From Pseudomonas frederiksbergensis (GTDB lineage: Bacteria > Pseudomonadota > Gammaproteobacteria > Pseudomonadales > Pseudomonadaceae), in assembly GCF_035751725.1 (NCBI RefSeq), contig NZ_CP142104.1, positions 62,001 to 126,000 on the forward strand: DNA of 64,000 bases. Direction: 5' to 3'. A model generated the notes under the pieces. The model did no database searches, was not told the origin of the DNA, and saw nothing but the letters and a program-made list of their open reading frames with translations. The position numbers and the translations under genes were made by a program. Numbering within the stretch: position 1 is the stretch's first letter; each line of letters begins with the position of its first letter. Below are positions 45,445 through 54,491 of the stretch, piece by piece.

Positions 45445-46340
45445 AGGCTCAACAGTAAGTAATGGTCTACGAGCAGGGCGATGAACAGCAGGAACAAGTA
45501 CCAGATAGAGTACTTGAATGTATTGATCGCCGCGTGCGGCCGGCTGCCACGGTACAACACCACGGCCCATTGCAGGAACCGGGCACCCAGCACCAGTGCG
45601 CAAACCAGATAGATCAAGCCACTCATCTGGATCACGAACGGCATCAGGCTCACCGCCAGCAACACCAGCGTGTACAGCAGGATATGGATCTTGGTGTAGT
45701 GCTCGCCGTGGGTTACCGGCAGCATCGGGATGTCGGCCTTGGCATATTCCTCCTTGCGGTGAATGGCCAGGGCCCAGAAGTGTGGCGGCGTCCAGGCGAA
45801 GATGATCAGCACCAGCAGCAACGGTTCGGCGCTGACATGCCCGGTGGCCGCGACCCAGCCCAGCAGTGGCGGTGCGGCGCCGGCGAGGCCGCCGATGACG
45901 ATGTTCTGGGGTGTGGCGCGCTTGAGGAAGCCGGTGTAGATGACGGCGTAACCGAGCAGTGAGGCCAGGGTCAGCCATGCGGTCAACGGATTGGTAAAGA
46001 CCAGCAGCATCGCTTGGCCGGCCACCGCCAGCGCCAGGGCGAAGGTCAGTGCGGCGGCCGGCGAGACCCGGCCCTCGGCCAGGGGCCGTTTGTGGGTGCG
46101 GGCCATGACCGCGTCGATGCGTCGGTCCACCACATGGTTGACCGCCGCCGCGCCGCCAGCGCACAAGGCGATCCCCAGGTTGCCGAACACCAGGACCGTC
46201 CATGGCACGCCGGCACGGGTGGCGAGGAACATGCCGACCAGCGAGGTGATCAGCATCAGTACCACCACTTTCGGCTTGGTCAGCTCCAGGTAATCGCGCC
46301 AGATCGCCTGGCTGTGGCGTTCACCGGTCAAGGTTGCCAT
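45441..46340 (-). CDS. cyoE: Protoheme IX farnesyltransferase (heme O synthase)
   Basis: 299 residues, about nine membrane helices. The UbiA-family Asp motif is [20 protein letters not shown], with a second acidic region [20 protein letters not shown]. It transfers farnesyl diphosphate to heme B to make heme O, which CtaA then oxidises to heme A for the aa3 oxidase. Placed between ctaA (13-base overlap) and SCO, all on the minus strand. Confidence 0.95.
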   Translation of the reverse strand: MATLTGERHSQAIWRDYLELTKPKVVVLMLITSLVGMFLATRAGVPWTVLVFGNLGIALCAGGAAAVNHVVDRRIDAVMARTHKRPLAEGRVSPAAALTFALALAVAGQAMLLVFTNPLTAWLTLASLLGYAVIYTGFLKRATPQNIVIGGLAGAAPPLLGWVAATGHVSAEPLLLVLIIFAWTPPHFWALAIHRKEEYAKADIPMLPVTHGEHYTKIHILLYTLVLLAVSLMPFVIQMSGLIYLVCALVLGARFLQWAVVLYRGSRPHAAINTFKYSIWYLFLLFIALLVDHYLLLSL

Positions 46341-47407
46341 GGCATCTCTCCTTTAATCGTGATGGGGGCGACGCCGTGTTTAGGCGAATTGAAGCGCCAG
46401 CGCAGCGGGACGTGGTGCCGTACCCGGACCAGGCTGGTCCGGGCGTGATAATTGACCAGCACCAGGGTCAGCAGCAGCGCGGCGCCCCCGGCGTTATGGG
46501 CCACGGCCACCGGCAGCGGCAGATGAAACACGACGTTGCTGATACCTAAGGTAATTTGCGCGGCCAGGGCGGCGAGGACCAGCCCCGCCAGTCGGGTCAT
46601 GCCCACCCGCTTCAATTGCCAGGCCAACCCCAGCAGCACCACGGTCACCAGCAACGCGCCGATGCGGTGGGTGACATGGATGGCGGTACGAGCATCGCTG
46701 TCCAGTTGTCCACCCAGGTAGTTCGGGCCGATGTGCTGGGTCAGGTGAAAGCCATTGGCGAAATCGGCGGGCGGCATCCATTCGCCGTGGCAGGTAGGGA
46801 AATCGATGCAGGCCACTGCGGCATAGTTGGAACTGACCCAGCCGCCCAACGCGATCTGGCCGATCACCAGCAGCAGCCCAGCCGTGGCCCAGTGTTGCAG
46901 GCGCTTGGGCACGGTCAGCGCGGGTAATACGCCAGACAATCTCAGCGTCAGCAGGAACAGCAGGCTCAACGTCGCGAACCCACCGAGCAAATGGCCGGTG
47001 ACCACCTGCGGCCACAGCTTGAGCGTCACGGTCCACATGCCGAACGCTGCCTGGGCGAAGACCACGGCGAGCAGGAACAGCGGCAGTTTCAACGGCAGGC
47101 CGGGGTGGCGACGGTTCGTCCAGGCCCGGGCGGCCAGCGCGGCAATCATCAGCGCCAAGGCACCGGCGAAATAGCGATGGACCATTTCGTTCCAGCCTTT
47201 ATGAGCCTCCACCGGGGCGTCGGGGAAATGCAACTCGGCATGGGCCAGTTGGGCTTCGCCCTTGGGCACGCTGATGAAACCGTAGCAACCGGGCCAGTCC
47301 GGGCAACCGAGGCCGGCGTGAGTCAGGCGGGTGTAGGCGCCCAACAGTACGACAATCAATGCCAGCAGCGTGGCAAACAGCGCGAGGCGAAATCCAGGCT
47401 TGGCCAT
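46328..47407 (-). CDS. ctaA: Heme A synthase (COX15/CtaA)
   Basis: 359 residues with eight predicted helices: [20 protein letters not shown], then [11 protein letters not shown] in the first periplasmic loop and [12 protein letters not shown] in the second; both bear the Cys pairs that are regulatory in this family. Conserved His residues lie in [15 protein letters not shown] and [14 protein letters not shown] (heme ligands). It hydroxylates heme O at C8 to give heme A. It lies 10 bases after the small hypothetical gene and overlaps cyoE. Confidence 0.93.
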   Translation of the reverse strand: MAKPGFRLALFATLLALIVVLLGAYTRLTHAGLGCPDWPGCYGFISVPKGEAQLAHAELHFPDAPVEAHKGWNEMVHRYFAGALALMIAALAARAWTNRRHPGLPLKLPLFLLAVVFAQAAFGMWTVTLKLWPQVVTGHLLGGFATLSLLFLLTLRLSGVLPALTVPKRLQHWATAGLLLVIGQIALGGWVSSNYAAVACIDFPTCHGEWMPPADFANGFHLTQHIGPNYLGGQLDSDARTAIHVTHRIGALLVTVVLLGLAWQLKRVGMTRLAGLVLAALAAQITLGISNVVFHLPLPVAVAHNAGGAALLLTLVLVNYHARTSLVRVRHHVPLRWRFNSPKHGVAPITIKGEMPWQP

Positions 47408-47417
47408 GTCGATGCCC

Positions 47418-48011
47418 TCATCCGATGTTCGACAGTTTCAGCAGGTGGCGCAGGTCGTTGAGCAAGTCCTTACCCTTGACCCTGGCGTCGTAGCGCAGCA
47501 CCAGGTTGCTGTGGGGGTCGATGATCCACAGCTGGGCGCCGCCGGAGCCCTGGGCGCCTTTTTGATAGGCCGGCAGGTCCAGTGGGTAGCGTTGCAACTG
47601 CGGGTATTCGCGCTGCAATTGGGCGTCGTATTCGCCGTCCAGCGGCTGCGCGATGGCCAGGGCATGGCTGGCGCGGCCGGCATCGCGACCCAGGCCGATC
47701 TGCACCTGCCGGGCCAGATAGACCAACTGGCGGCAGTCCACCGAGCATTCTTGAGGCGCGGTGACCAGGATCTGCCAGCGCTGCTCGTCGGCCTGCACGC
47801 CGATGTCGGCGCGGGACTGGCCGTTGCCGATCAACTCGCCGTGGTAGCTGCGGCTGTCCGGGACCCAGAACTGGAACTTGTACATGCCGGTGGCGAGGAT
47901 CATCGGGCCGATCACGCCCAGCACGATCAACAGCAATTGCACGCGCCCCTTGCGACGGCTGCGGGCGTCGGGCGCGTCAGACGTGTTGGTTGGATTCATG
48001 GTGCTTCCCAT
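47418..48011 (-). CDS. Cytochrome-oxidase-locus membrane protein, unknown role
   Basis: 197 residues from MGSTMNPTNTSDAPDARSRR (AGGGAG five bases upstream). One N-terminal transmembrane helix (VQLLLIVLGVIGPMILATGM), then a periplasmic domain with QECSVDCRQLVYLARQVQIG, a two-Cys motif, and AQLWIIDPHSNLVLRYDARV, giving the outline of a thioredoxin-like fold. It overlaps the SURF1 gene by 35 bases and precedes ctaA. Position in the aa3 oxidase assembly set suggests a copper or redox assembly function; this is inference. Confidence 0.8.
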   Translation of the reverse strand: MGSTMNPTNTSDAPDARSRRKGRVQLLLIVLGVIGPMILATGMYKFQFWVPDSRSYHGELIGNGQSRADIGVQADEQRWQILVTAPQECSVDCRQLVYLARQVQIGLGRDAGRASHALAIAQPLDGEYDAQLQREYPQLQRYPLDLPAYQKGAQGSGGAQLWIIDPHSNLVLRYDARVKGKDLLNDLRHLLKLSNIG

Positions 48012-48714
48012 GGTGTCTCCCTGCGTTGTGCCATCCGAGATAGAGGAAAAGGCCGAACAGCGCCGCCGCCATGGCGAACCACTGCACGGCATAGCCGATG
48101 TGTTTTTCCGGCCCCATGGCCACCACCGGCCAATCGGTCCGGTAGGCGCCGGGGCCGCTTTGTTGGCGTAATTCGTAGGCGAAGCCACCACGGTCCAGTT
48201 CGGCCCAGAGTTTCTGCGGCTCGATGGCGGTGACCAGCCGTGGCCACGGGGCGCTTGCCGGGTCGGCGTGAAGTTGGAACGTGGCGCCGGGTGCGACGTA
48301 GACCCAGGCTTGCAGGTCGACCGGCTGTTCCGGCGTGCTGAAAACTGGCGGGGTGCGGCGATCAGGCCACGGCAGCCAGCCGCGATTGACCAGCAGCCAC
48401 AGTCCGCTGGCGTGGTCGAGAAACGGTTGCAGCAGCTCGACGCCCACCTTGCCATCGTGCTGGCGGTTGTCCAGGAGAAGGCTGTGCTCGGCGTCGAATT
48501 GCCCACGCAGGCTGACCGGTCGAAAGGCTGGATCCGCCGTTTGCGAAAGCTCCACGCTGTCCATCGGCTTGGCCACGCGGCGCTCGGCGTAAGTGTCCAT
48601 GAGCACACGCTTCTGTTCGCCCCGGCTCAATTGCCAGAACCCCAGGCACACCATCACCGGCACCAGCACGGCTACCACCAATGACGGCACGAGGCCCGGC
48701 CGGAAGCCTTTCAT
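47977..48714 (-). CDS. SURF1-family oxidase assembly protein
   Basis: 245 residues from MKGFRPGLVPSLVVAVLVPV. TM1 near the N-terminus and TM2 near the end (HIGYAVQWFAMAAALFGLFL) with a periplasmic domain between carrying SURF1 signatures CLGFWQLSRGEQKR, VSLRGQFDAEHSLLLDNRQH, VELLQPFLDHASGLWLLVNR and the Y-x-x-x-W-F-x-M at TM2. SURF1 helps insert heme A into subunit I. A longer open frame upstream is spurious. First gene of the assembly transcript, divergent from the DUF2909 gene. Confidence 0.92.
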   Translation of the reverse strand: MKGFRPGLVPSLVVAVLVPVMVCLGFWQLSRGEQKRVLMDTYAERRVAKPMDSVELSQTADPAFRPVSLRGQFDAEHSLLLDNRQHDGKVGVELLQPFLDHASGLWLLVNRGWLPWPDRRTPPVFSTPEQPVDLQAWVYVAPGATFQLHADPASAPWPRLVTAIEPQKLWAELDRGGFAYELRQQSGPGAYRTDWPVVAMGPEKHIGYAVQWFAMAAALFGLFLYLGWHNAGRHHGKHHESNQHV

Positions 48715-48784
48715 GGCGTCGCCCGAAAGCTGTCGAACGGGATAGCTATACTCACGTGCATCGCGTCCCCCCGGAGTGTCCCTA

Positions 48785-48988
48785 ATGCTCAAAGCAGCCA
48801 TCGCCCTGATGCTGATCGCCACCGTTGCCAGCCTGTTCAGCGGCTTGTTTTTTCTGGTCAAGGACCAAAGCAATTCCAATCGCCTGGTCATCGCCCTGGC
48901 GATTCGCGTGGCCTTGGCCGCTGTCACCGTCGGCTTGATCGCCTGGGGCTTTTTCAGCGGCCAGTTGGTGTCGCATGCTCCTTGGTAA
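48785..48988 (+). CDS. DUF2909 family twin-transmembrane protein
   Basis: 67 residues from MLKAAIALMLIATVASLFSG, two membrane helices linked by FLVKDQSNSNRLVIALAIR, ending FFSGQLVSHAPW. This is the DUF2909 family that accompanies cytochrome c oxidase genes. It is the only plus-strand gene in the cluster: divergent from SURF1 (70 bases) and convergent with ctaE (24 bases). The role is unknown. Confidence 0.85.
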   Translation: MLKAAIALMLIATVASLFSGLFFLVKDQSNSNRLVIALAIRVALAAVTVGLIAWGFFSGQLVSHAPW

Positions 48989-49012
48989 AGAGCCGCCCTG
49001 GTAGCGGCTGCC

Positions 49013-49900
49013 TCAGAGGATGTAGACGAAGAAGAACAAGCCGATCCACACCACATCGACGAAGTGCCAGTACCAGCTCGCTGCCTCGAAGCCGAACTGA
49101 TGCTCGTTGTCGAAATGCCCGCGCATGACGCGCATCAGCATCACGAACAAGATGATCGTGCCGATGGTGACGTGGGCGCCGTGAAAACCGGTGAGCATGA
49201 AGAACGTCGCGCCGTAGATCCCCGAGCCCAACGTCAGGCCCAGCTCTTTATAGGCGTGGATGTATTCCTCGGCCTGGAAGCCCAGGAAGGCGCAACCCAG
49301 CAGCACGGTGATCGCCAGCCATACCTTCAGTGCGCCGCGATGGCCTTTTTTCAGGGCATGGTGGGCGATGGTCACGGTGACGCTGGAGCTGACCAGCAGG
49401 ATGGTGTTGAGCAGCGGCAAGCCCCACGGGCTGATCACGTCCTTGGGCGGTGGGAATAGCTTGGGATCGGGGTTGTTCAACAACGGCCAGACGTATTCGA
49501 AGTTCGGCCACAGCATCTCCGATAAGCCCTTGCTGCCTTCACCGGCCAGCCCTGGCGCCGACACCACCCGCACATAAAACAACGCGCCGAAGAACGCCAC
49601 GAAGAACATCACTTCGGAAAAGATGAACCAGCTCATGCCCCAGCGGAACGAGCGGTCGAGCTGGGCGCTGTACAGCCCGGCGCGGCTTTCCTTGATGACC
49701 GCGCCGAACCAGCCGAACAGCATGTAGGCCACCAGCAGGCCGCCAATGAAAAAGATCAGCGGGCCATGGGATTCCGGGCGCGCCGCCTTCAGGTCGTTGA
49801 ACCAGGTCGCCAGGCCGTACACCGTGACGAACATCCCGACCGTGGCGATGATCGGCCATTTGCTCTGGGCCGGAACGTAGTAGTGCTCATGAGTTGCCAT
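49013..49900 (-). CDS. ctaE: Cytochrome c oxidase subunit III
   Basis: 295 residues, seven membrane helices, N-terminus MATHEHYYVPAQSKWPIIAT. COX3 signatures: FRWGMSWFIFSEVMFFVAFF, HHALKKGHRGALKVWL, FFMLTGFHGAHVTIGTIILF and FGFEAASWYWHFVDVVWIGL. It supports subunit I proton pumping. 24 bases after ctaG on the minus strand. Confidence 0.95.
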   Translation of the reverse strand: MATHEHYYVPAQSKWPIIATVGMFVTVYGLATWFNDLKAARPESHGPLIFFIGGLLVAYMLFGWFGAVIKESRAGLYSAQLDRSFRWGMSWFIFSEVMFFVAFFGALFYVRVVSAPGLAGEGSKGLSEMLWPNFEYVWPLLNNPDPKLFPPPKDVISPWGLPLLNTILLVSSSVTVTIAHHALKKGHRGALKVWLAITVLLGCAFLGFQAEEYIHAYKELGLTLGSGIYGATFFMLTGFHGAHVTIGTIILFVMLMRVMRGHFDNEHQFGFEAASWYWHFVDVVWIGLFFFVYIL

Positions 49901-49924
49901 TTATTGTTCTCCTTATCGGGCACG

Positions 49925-50476
49925 CTATCGGTCAGTGTTTACAGCCACCGGTGGATGACGAGCGGTGATATCGAACAGCGTGTAGGACAGCGTCAGGTGC
50001 TTCACTTCCTTGGGCATGTCCCGGTCGACGATGAAGCGCATGGGCATTTCGATGCGTTCGCCGGGTTGCAGCACTTGCTGGGTAAAACAAAAACATTCGG
50101 TCTTGTGGAAATACGCCGCCGCGTTGCTCGGCGAGATGCTCGGCACCGCCTGGGCGCTCATCGGCCGGTCGGTGGGGTTGTGGGCGACGAACACCATCTC
50201 GTTGACTGCCCCGGGCTTGACCACCAGCTCATCGCCCTTGGGAAAGAAGTCCCAGACCATGTCCACCGAATTGGTCGACAGGAACTGCACGCGCACCTGC
50301 CGGGATTCATCGACGACCTGCTCGCCTTCGTACTGCCCGCCGGTCTTGCCGTTGATGCCGAACGCCTTGCACATCACGTCGTAGATCGGCACCAGGGCAA
50401 ACCCGAAGATGAACATGGCCACCACCACCAGCAGCAGGCGGGTGACCAGCTTCTTCAGCGAAATCGAATCAGCCAT
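49925..50476 (-). CDS. ctaG: Cytochrome c oxidase assembly protein CtaG (Cox11)
   Basis: 183 residues. One N-terminal helix (TRLLLVVVAMFIFGFALVPI), then a periplasmic Ig-like copper-binding domain with the CuB-donor motif HKTECFCFTQQVL (Cys-Phe-Cys) and MPMRFIVDRDMP. It inserts copper into the CuB site of subunit I. AGGGG lies nine bases before the ATG. A 16-codon frame starts at the ctaD stop and overlaps the ctaG start. Confidence 0.95.
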   Translation of the reverse strand: MADSISLKKLVTRLLLVVVAMFIFGFALVPIYDVMCKAFGINGKTGGQYEGEQVVDESRQVRVQFLSTNSVDMVWDFFPKGDELVVKPGAVNEMVFVAHNPTDRPMSAQAVPSISPSNAAAYFHKTECFCFTQQVLQPGERIEMPMRFIVDRDMPKEVKHLTLSYTLFDITARHPPVAVNTDR

Positions 50477-50519
50477 GGTTTTGAGCCCCTACCGCTCCGA
50501 CATGGGTTCCGTGTGTCAT
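50469..50519 (-). CDS. Possible 16-codon leader peptide upstream of ctaG
   Basis: ATG at 50519, directly beside the ctaD stop, reads MTHGTHVGAVGAQNHG to a TGA overlapping the ctaG start. GGAAG lies eight bases upstream. It could couple ctaG translation to ctaD. Existence as a peptide is unproven. Confidence 0.35.
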   Translation of the reverse strand: MTHGTHVGAVGAQNHG

Positions 50520-52106
50520 CTATTTCACTTCCGGCGGCGTAGTAAACGTGTGATACGGCGCTGGCGACGGCACGCTCCACTCCAGCCCTTCGGCGCCATC
50601 CCACGGCTTGGCCGGTGCCGGCTCGCCGCCGCGGATGGTCTTGATCACGATGAACAGGAAGAAGATCTGCGTGGTGCCGAACATGAACGCGCCGATGGAC
50701 GAGACCATGTTGAAGTCGGCGAACTGCAGGTTGTAGTCGGGAATCCGCCGGGGCATGCCCGCCAGGCCCACGAAGTGCATCGGGAAGAACGCCAGGTTCA
50801 TGCCGATGAACGAGAGCCAGAAGTGCAGCTTGCCGAGGGTTTCGTCGTACATGTGGCCGGTCCATTTCGGCAGCCAGTAGTAGGCCGAGGCGAAAATCCC
50901 GAAGATCGCGCCAGGCACCAGCACGTAGTGGAAGTGCGCGACCACGAAGTAGGTGTCCTGGTACTGGAAGTCCGCCGGGGCGATGGCCAGCATCAGCCCG
51001 GAGAAACCGCCGATGGAAAACAGGATCACGAACGCCACGGCGAACAGCATCGGCGTCTCGAAGGTCAGCGAGCCCTGCCACATGGTGCTGGCCCAGTTGA
51101 ACACCTTCACCCCGGTGGGCACGGCGATCAGCAGGGTCGCGTACATGAAGAACAGCTCGCCCACCAGCGGGATGCCAACCACGAACATGTGGTGCGCCCA
51201 GACGATGAACGACAGGAACGCAATCGCCGCCGTGGCGTAGACCATCGAGGTGTAGCCGAACAGCGGCTTGCGCGAGAACGCCGGGATGATCGAGCTGACG
51301 GCACCGAAGGCCGGCAGGATCATGATGTACACCTCGGGATGGCCGAAGAACCAGAACACATGCTGGAACAGCACCGGGTCACCACCGCCCGCGGCACTGA
51401 AGAAGCTGGTGCCGAAGTGGATGTCCATCAGCATCATCGTCACGCAGCCTGCCAGTACCGGCATCACCGCGATCAGCAGGAACGCGGTGATCAGCCAGGT
51501 CCAGACGAACAGCGGCATTTTCATCAGGGTCATGCCGGGGGCGCGCAGGTTGAGGATGGTGGCGACCACGTTGATCGCGCCCATGATCGAGCTGATGCCC
51601 ATCAGGTGGATGGCAAAGATGAAGAACGTCACGCTTTCCGGCGCATAGGTGGTGGACAGCGGCGCGTAGAAGGTCCATCCGAAGTTCGGCCCGCCCCCCG
51701 GAGTGAACAGCGTCGAGACCAACATCAGGAACGCCGCCGGCAACAGCCAGAAGCTGAAGTTGTTCATGCGCGGCAGGGCCATGTCCGGCGCGCCGATCAT
51801 CAGCGGGACCATCCAGTTGGCAAGGCCGACGAACGCCGGCATCACCGCGCCGAAGACCATCACCAGGCCATGCATGGTGGTCATCTGGTTGAAGAATTCC
51901 GGCTGGACGATCTGCAGCCCGGGCTGGAACAGCTCGGCGCGGATCACCATGGCGAACGAGCCGCCCAACAGGAACATCGAGAAGGCGAACCACAGGTACA
52001 GCGTGCCGATGTCCTTGTGGTTGGTGGTCAGCACCCAGCGCATCAGGCCCTTGGCGGGGCCGTGGGCGTGGTCGGCATGACCGTGGTCATCGATCACAGC
52101 ACTCAT
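50520..52106 (-). CDS. ctaD: Cytochrome c oxidase subunit I
   Basis: 528 residues from MSAVIDDHGHADHAHGPAKG; an upstream in-frame ATG adds 23 residues without family match. Twelve helices carry hemes a and a3 and CuB: MTTMHGLVMVFGAVMP (heme a His), FWFFGHPEVYIMILPAFGAV (His-Tyr crosslink and CuB), VWAHHMFVVGI (CuB His pair) and FVVAHFHYVLVPGAIFGIFA (heme ligands). It reduces O2 and pumps protons. ctaG follows, with the tiny leader frame between. Confidence 0.96.
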   Translation of the reverse strand: MSAVIDDHGHADHAHGPAKGLMRWVLTTNHKDIGTLYLWFAFSMFLLGGSFAMVIRAELFQPGLQIVQPEFFNQMTTMHGLVMVFGAVMPAFVGLANWMVPLMIGAPDMALPRMNNFSFWLLPAAFLMLVSTLFTPGGGPNFGWTFYAPLSTTYAPESVTFFIFAIHLMGISSIMGAINVVATILNLRAPGMTLMKMPLFVWTWLITAFLLIAVMPVLAGCVTMMLMDIHFGTSFFSAAGGGDPVLFQHVFWFFGHPEVYIMILPAFGAVSSIIPAFSRKPLFGYTSMVYATAAIAFLSFIVWAHHMFVVGIPLVGELFFMYATLLIAVPTGVKVFNWASTMWQGSLTFETPMLFAVAFVILFSIGGFSGLMLAIAPADFQYQDTYFVVAHFHYVLVPGAIFGIFASAYYWLPKWTGHMYDETLGKLHFWLSFIGMNLAFFPMHFVGLAGMPRRIPDYNLQFADFNMVSSIGAFMFGTTQIFFLFIVIKTIRGGEPAPAKPWDGAEGLEWSVPSPAPYHTFTTPPEVK

Positions 52107-52188
52107 GTCCTTTCTCCTTCGAACCAATGGGCTGGACGGCGCGGGGCAACGCGCCCCGACCGGTTGCGGGAACAAACGTCGGGCCGGC

Positions 52189-53316
52189 TCATTGGCTTTC
52201 CGCCTGTTTGAGTTCCAGCACTTCTTTGGGCGTCACCATGTCGCCCTTGTTGTTGCCCCAGGCGTTGCGTTCATAGGTCACGACCGCGGCGATATCGACT
52301 TCCGACAATTGTTTGCCGAACGCGGCCATGGAGGTGCCGGGCTTGCCGTGGAAGACGATGTTCAAGTGGTCCTTGATCGGTCCGGTGGCGATTTTCGAGC
52401 CCTTGAGCGCCGGGAACATGGGCGGCAGGCCTTGGCCTTCGGCCTGGTGACAGGCCACGCACGTGGTGTGATAGACCTTGTCGCCACGCTCGACGAGTTC
52501 TTCGCGCGTCCATTCCTTGCTGGTCAGCTCCTTGAGCTGCGCGGCTTCGGCCTTGCGTTCGCCCAGCCATTTCTCGTAGTCGGGCTTGCTCTTGACCTCC
52601 ACCACGATCGGCATGAAGCCATGGTCCTTGCCACACAGCTCGGCGCATTGGCCGCGATAGATGCCGGGCTTGTCGACGCGGGTCCAGGCTTCGTTGACGA
52701 ACCCCGGGATGGCGTCGCGCTTGACCGCGAAGGCCGGCACCCACCATGAGTGGATCACATCGGCGGAGGTCACCAGGAAACGCACCTTGGCATCGACCGG
52801 CAGCACCAGCGGCTTGTCGACCTCCAGCAGGTAATGCTCGCCCTTGGCGCTCTGGTTATTGATCTGTTCGGCGGGGGTCGCCAGGTTGCTGAAGAACTCG
52901 ACGTCCTGGCCCAGGTACTTGTAGTGCCACTTCCACTGGTAGCCGGTGACCTGGATGTCGATCTCCGACTCGCTGGAGTCGTACATCTTGATCAGGGTGG
53001 CGGTGGCAGGAATCGCCATCAGCACCAGGATCAGGAAGGGCACGATGGTCCAGAGGATTTCGACGCGAGTGTTTTCGTGGAAGTGCGCGGCATTCTGGCC
53101 GGTTGAGCGGCGGTGCATCATCATCGACCAGAACATGGCGCCGAAGACGATGACGCCGATGACCACACAGATCCAGAAGATGGTCATGTGCAGGTCAAAC
53201 ACTGCGTTGCTGATCTGTGTCGCTCCAGGCGCCATATTCACAGTCCAGGCCGCTTGCGCCTGGCTGAAAATCGACCACAACAGGAGGCCCATCCATACGT
53301 GTGGATGTCGCGTCAT
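52189..53316 (-). CDS. coxB: Cytochrome c oxidase subunit II with C-terminal cytochrome c
   Basis: 375 residues: signal peptide MTRHPHVWMGLLLWSIFSQA, two membrane helices (MTIFWICVVIGVIVFGAMFW; TIVPFLILVLMAIPATATLI), the cupredoxin CuA domain with RGQCAELCGKDHGFMP, the Cys-x-x-x-Cys/His/Met ligand set, and a C-terminal cytochrome c with heme motif CVACH near residue 290. It accepts electrons from cytochrome c. A sigma-S-like promoter lies upstream at 53458-53485. Confidence 0.95.
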   Translation of the reverse strand: MTRHPHVWMGLLLWSIFSQAQAAWTVNMAPGATQISNAVFDLHMTIFWICVVIGVIVFGAMFWSMMMHRRSTGQNAAHFHENTRVEILWTIVPFLILVLMAIPATATLIKMYDSSESEIDIQVTGYQWKWHYKYLGQDVEFFSNLATPAEQINNQSAKGEHYLLEVDKPLVLPVDAKVRFLVTSADVIHSWWVPAFAVKRDAIPGFVNEAWTRVDKPGIYRGQCAELCGKDHGFMPIVVEVKSKPDYEKWLGERKAEAAQLKELTSKEWTREELVERGDKVYHTTCVACHQAEGQGLPPMFPALKGSKIATGPIKDHLNIVFHGKPGTSMAAFGKQLSEVDIAAVVTYERNAWGNNKGDMVTPKEVLELKQAESQ

Positions 53317-53690
53317 TGCGGGTTCCCCTTATCGTTCTTGTTATCCCGTAGGCGTAAAGCCTGCGGCAAGGGATCGGCTCTTCAGACTGCTTAATTGACT
53401 CGCCGCGCCTTGCTGCACATGCAATCGGGTGTCATCAGCTAACTCCATTCCAACCCGAGTATAGACAGCACCTGCAACCTCGCAACGCGACGGCGTAAAT
53501 CGTTTGAAACAGCCGGGGCTTGCGCTAGGGCCCAGGAATGGAGAAGGATGCGAACCTGAATGATGGCAAACCGATATAACGGCGACGTATCAAGGAAGGG
53601 CCGGTTATGAAAAATAGGTCTTAGGAGTTTTTTTGCGCCAGCTAAGTTATGTCATTCCTATTTCATTGCCTGTTGTTTACTGGAGTTGTC
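53317..53690. other. Divergent promoter region between coxB and the hypothetical gene
   Basis: About 370 bases with no gene. It holds the minus-strand candidate promoter for coxB (TTGCGA, 16 bases, TATACT) and presumably the start signals of the plus-strand gene. No other structure stood out. Confidence 0.5.
53458..53485 (-). promoter_or_regulatory. Candidate coxB promoter, sigma-S-like
   Basis: On the minus strand TTGCGA, 16-base spacer, then CTATACT: the -10 matches the sigma-S form CTATACT. It lies about 140 bases before the coxB start. In pseudomonads the aa3 oxidase is known to be induced under starvation with RpoS, which fits. Confidence 0.5.
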
Positions 53691-54341
53691 ATGAACACCG
53701 CCGCATTGCGCGAGCAGATCCAAAAAGCCCAACAACACGAGGCCGAGACCGGCCTGTTGAGCCGTCAGCTGACGGCCCAGTTACCAACGCTGCACCCTGC
53801 CATCCAGCTGCCGGATGCGAATGCCAATGACGTCCTGGCGCGGTTTGTCGCTGCCTACATCAACGAAGTGCCTGACTTGCTGGATGCGGCCAATGACGTC
53901 GCCAAGGAGGCGGGTATCGAGTCGCAGATCAAACCCGTACTGAAGATTGCCGAGCAATACTTTCTTCAGCCTCCGACGATCATGGCCGGGCATGTCGGGC
54001 TCAACAGCCTGCTCGACGAAGCCTACCTGGCGCACCGGTTCGTCGAAGAGGTGAACGACCTCTACATCAAGCATTTCGGCCAGCCACTGATCCCCTTGGA
54101 CATGACGGTCGCCAACCTGATCGCACACCAGTTGATCGGCGAGGAGTTTGCCAACCAGCTCGATGAGGTGGTGCATCACGCTTTCGATGAGATGCTGAAC
54201 GACGAAACGTTTGCATTGGAATCGGTAGAAACCTACCGCGAGAAACTCAGCAGCCCAGCGACCGGCGCGGCCTGGAAGCGCTGGCCATGCATGTCCCGAC
54301 GCCTGGGCGTGGGCTTGGAGCTGGATCAGCCGGCGGCTTGA
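53691..54341 (+). CDS. Pseudomonas hypothetical protein (all-helical)
   Basis: 216 residues from MNTAALREQIQKAQQHEAET at 53691, six bases after GGAG. No membrane segment or signal. The sequence is predominantly helical: FVAAYINEVPDLLDAANDVA, EAGIESQIKPVLKIAEQYFL, GHVGLNSLLDEAYLAHRFVE and PLDMTVANLIAHQLIGEEFA. No family name comes to mind. It is always found between the aa3 oxidase cluster and the SulP/carbonic anhydrase pair in related pseudomonads. A REP pair follows. Confidence 0.75.
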   Translation: MNTAALREQIQKAQQHEAETGLLSRQLTAQLPTLHPAIQLPDANANDVLARFVAAYINEVPDLLDAANDVAKEAGIESQIKPVLKIAEQYFLQPPTIMAGHVGLNSLLDEAYLAHRFVEEVNDLYIKHFGQPLIPLDMTVANLIAHQLIGEEFANQLDEVVHHAFDEMLNDETFALESVETYREKLSSPATGAAWKRWPCMSRRLGVGLELDQPAA

Positions 54342-54360
54342 TCCTTCGAAAAAACAAAAC

Positions 54361-54455
54361 CCCTGTGCAAGCGGGCTTGCTCGCGAAAGCGGAGCGTCAG
54401 GCTACATCCAACTGACTGATCTATCGCGTTCGCGAGCAAGCCCGCTCCCACGGGG
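54361..54455. repeat. Inverted REP pair
   Basis: GCAAGCGGGCTTGCTCGCGAA on one side and TTCGCGAGCAAGCCCGCTCC on the other, a large inverted repeat between the convergent hypothetical and SulP genes; likely bidirectional terminator as well. Confidence 0.8.
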
Positions 54456-54491
54456 CATACGCAGTTCATCGAGAGCCTCACAGAGGCATGG

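Noticed and set aside
50409..52211. A 600-codon plus-strand frame opposite ctaD
   Set aside because: His/Gln/Arg-rich antisense of the conserved oxidase subunit I gene; no ribosome site.
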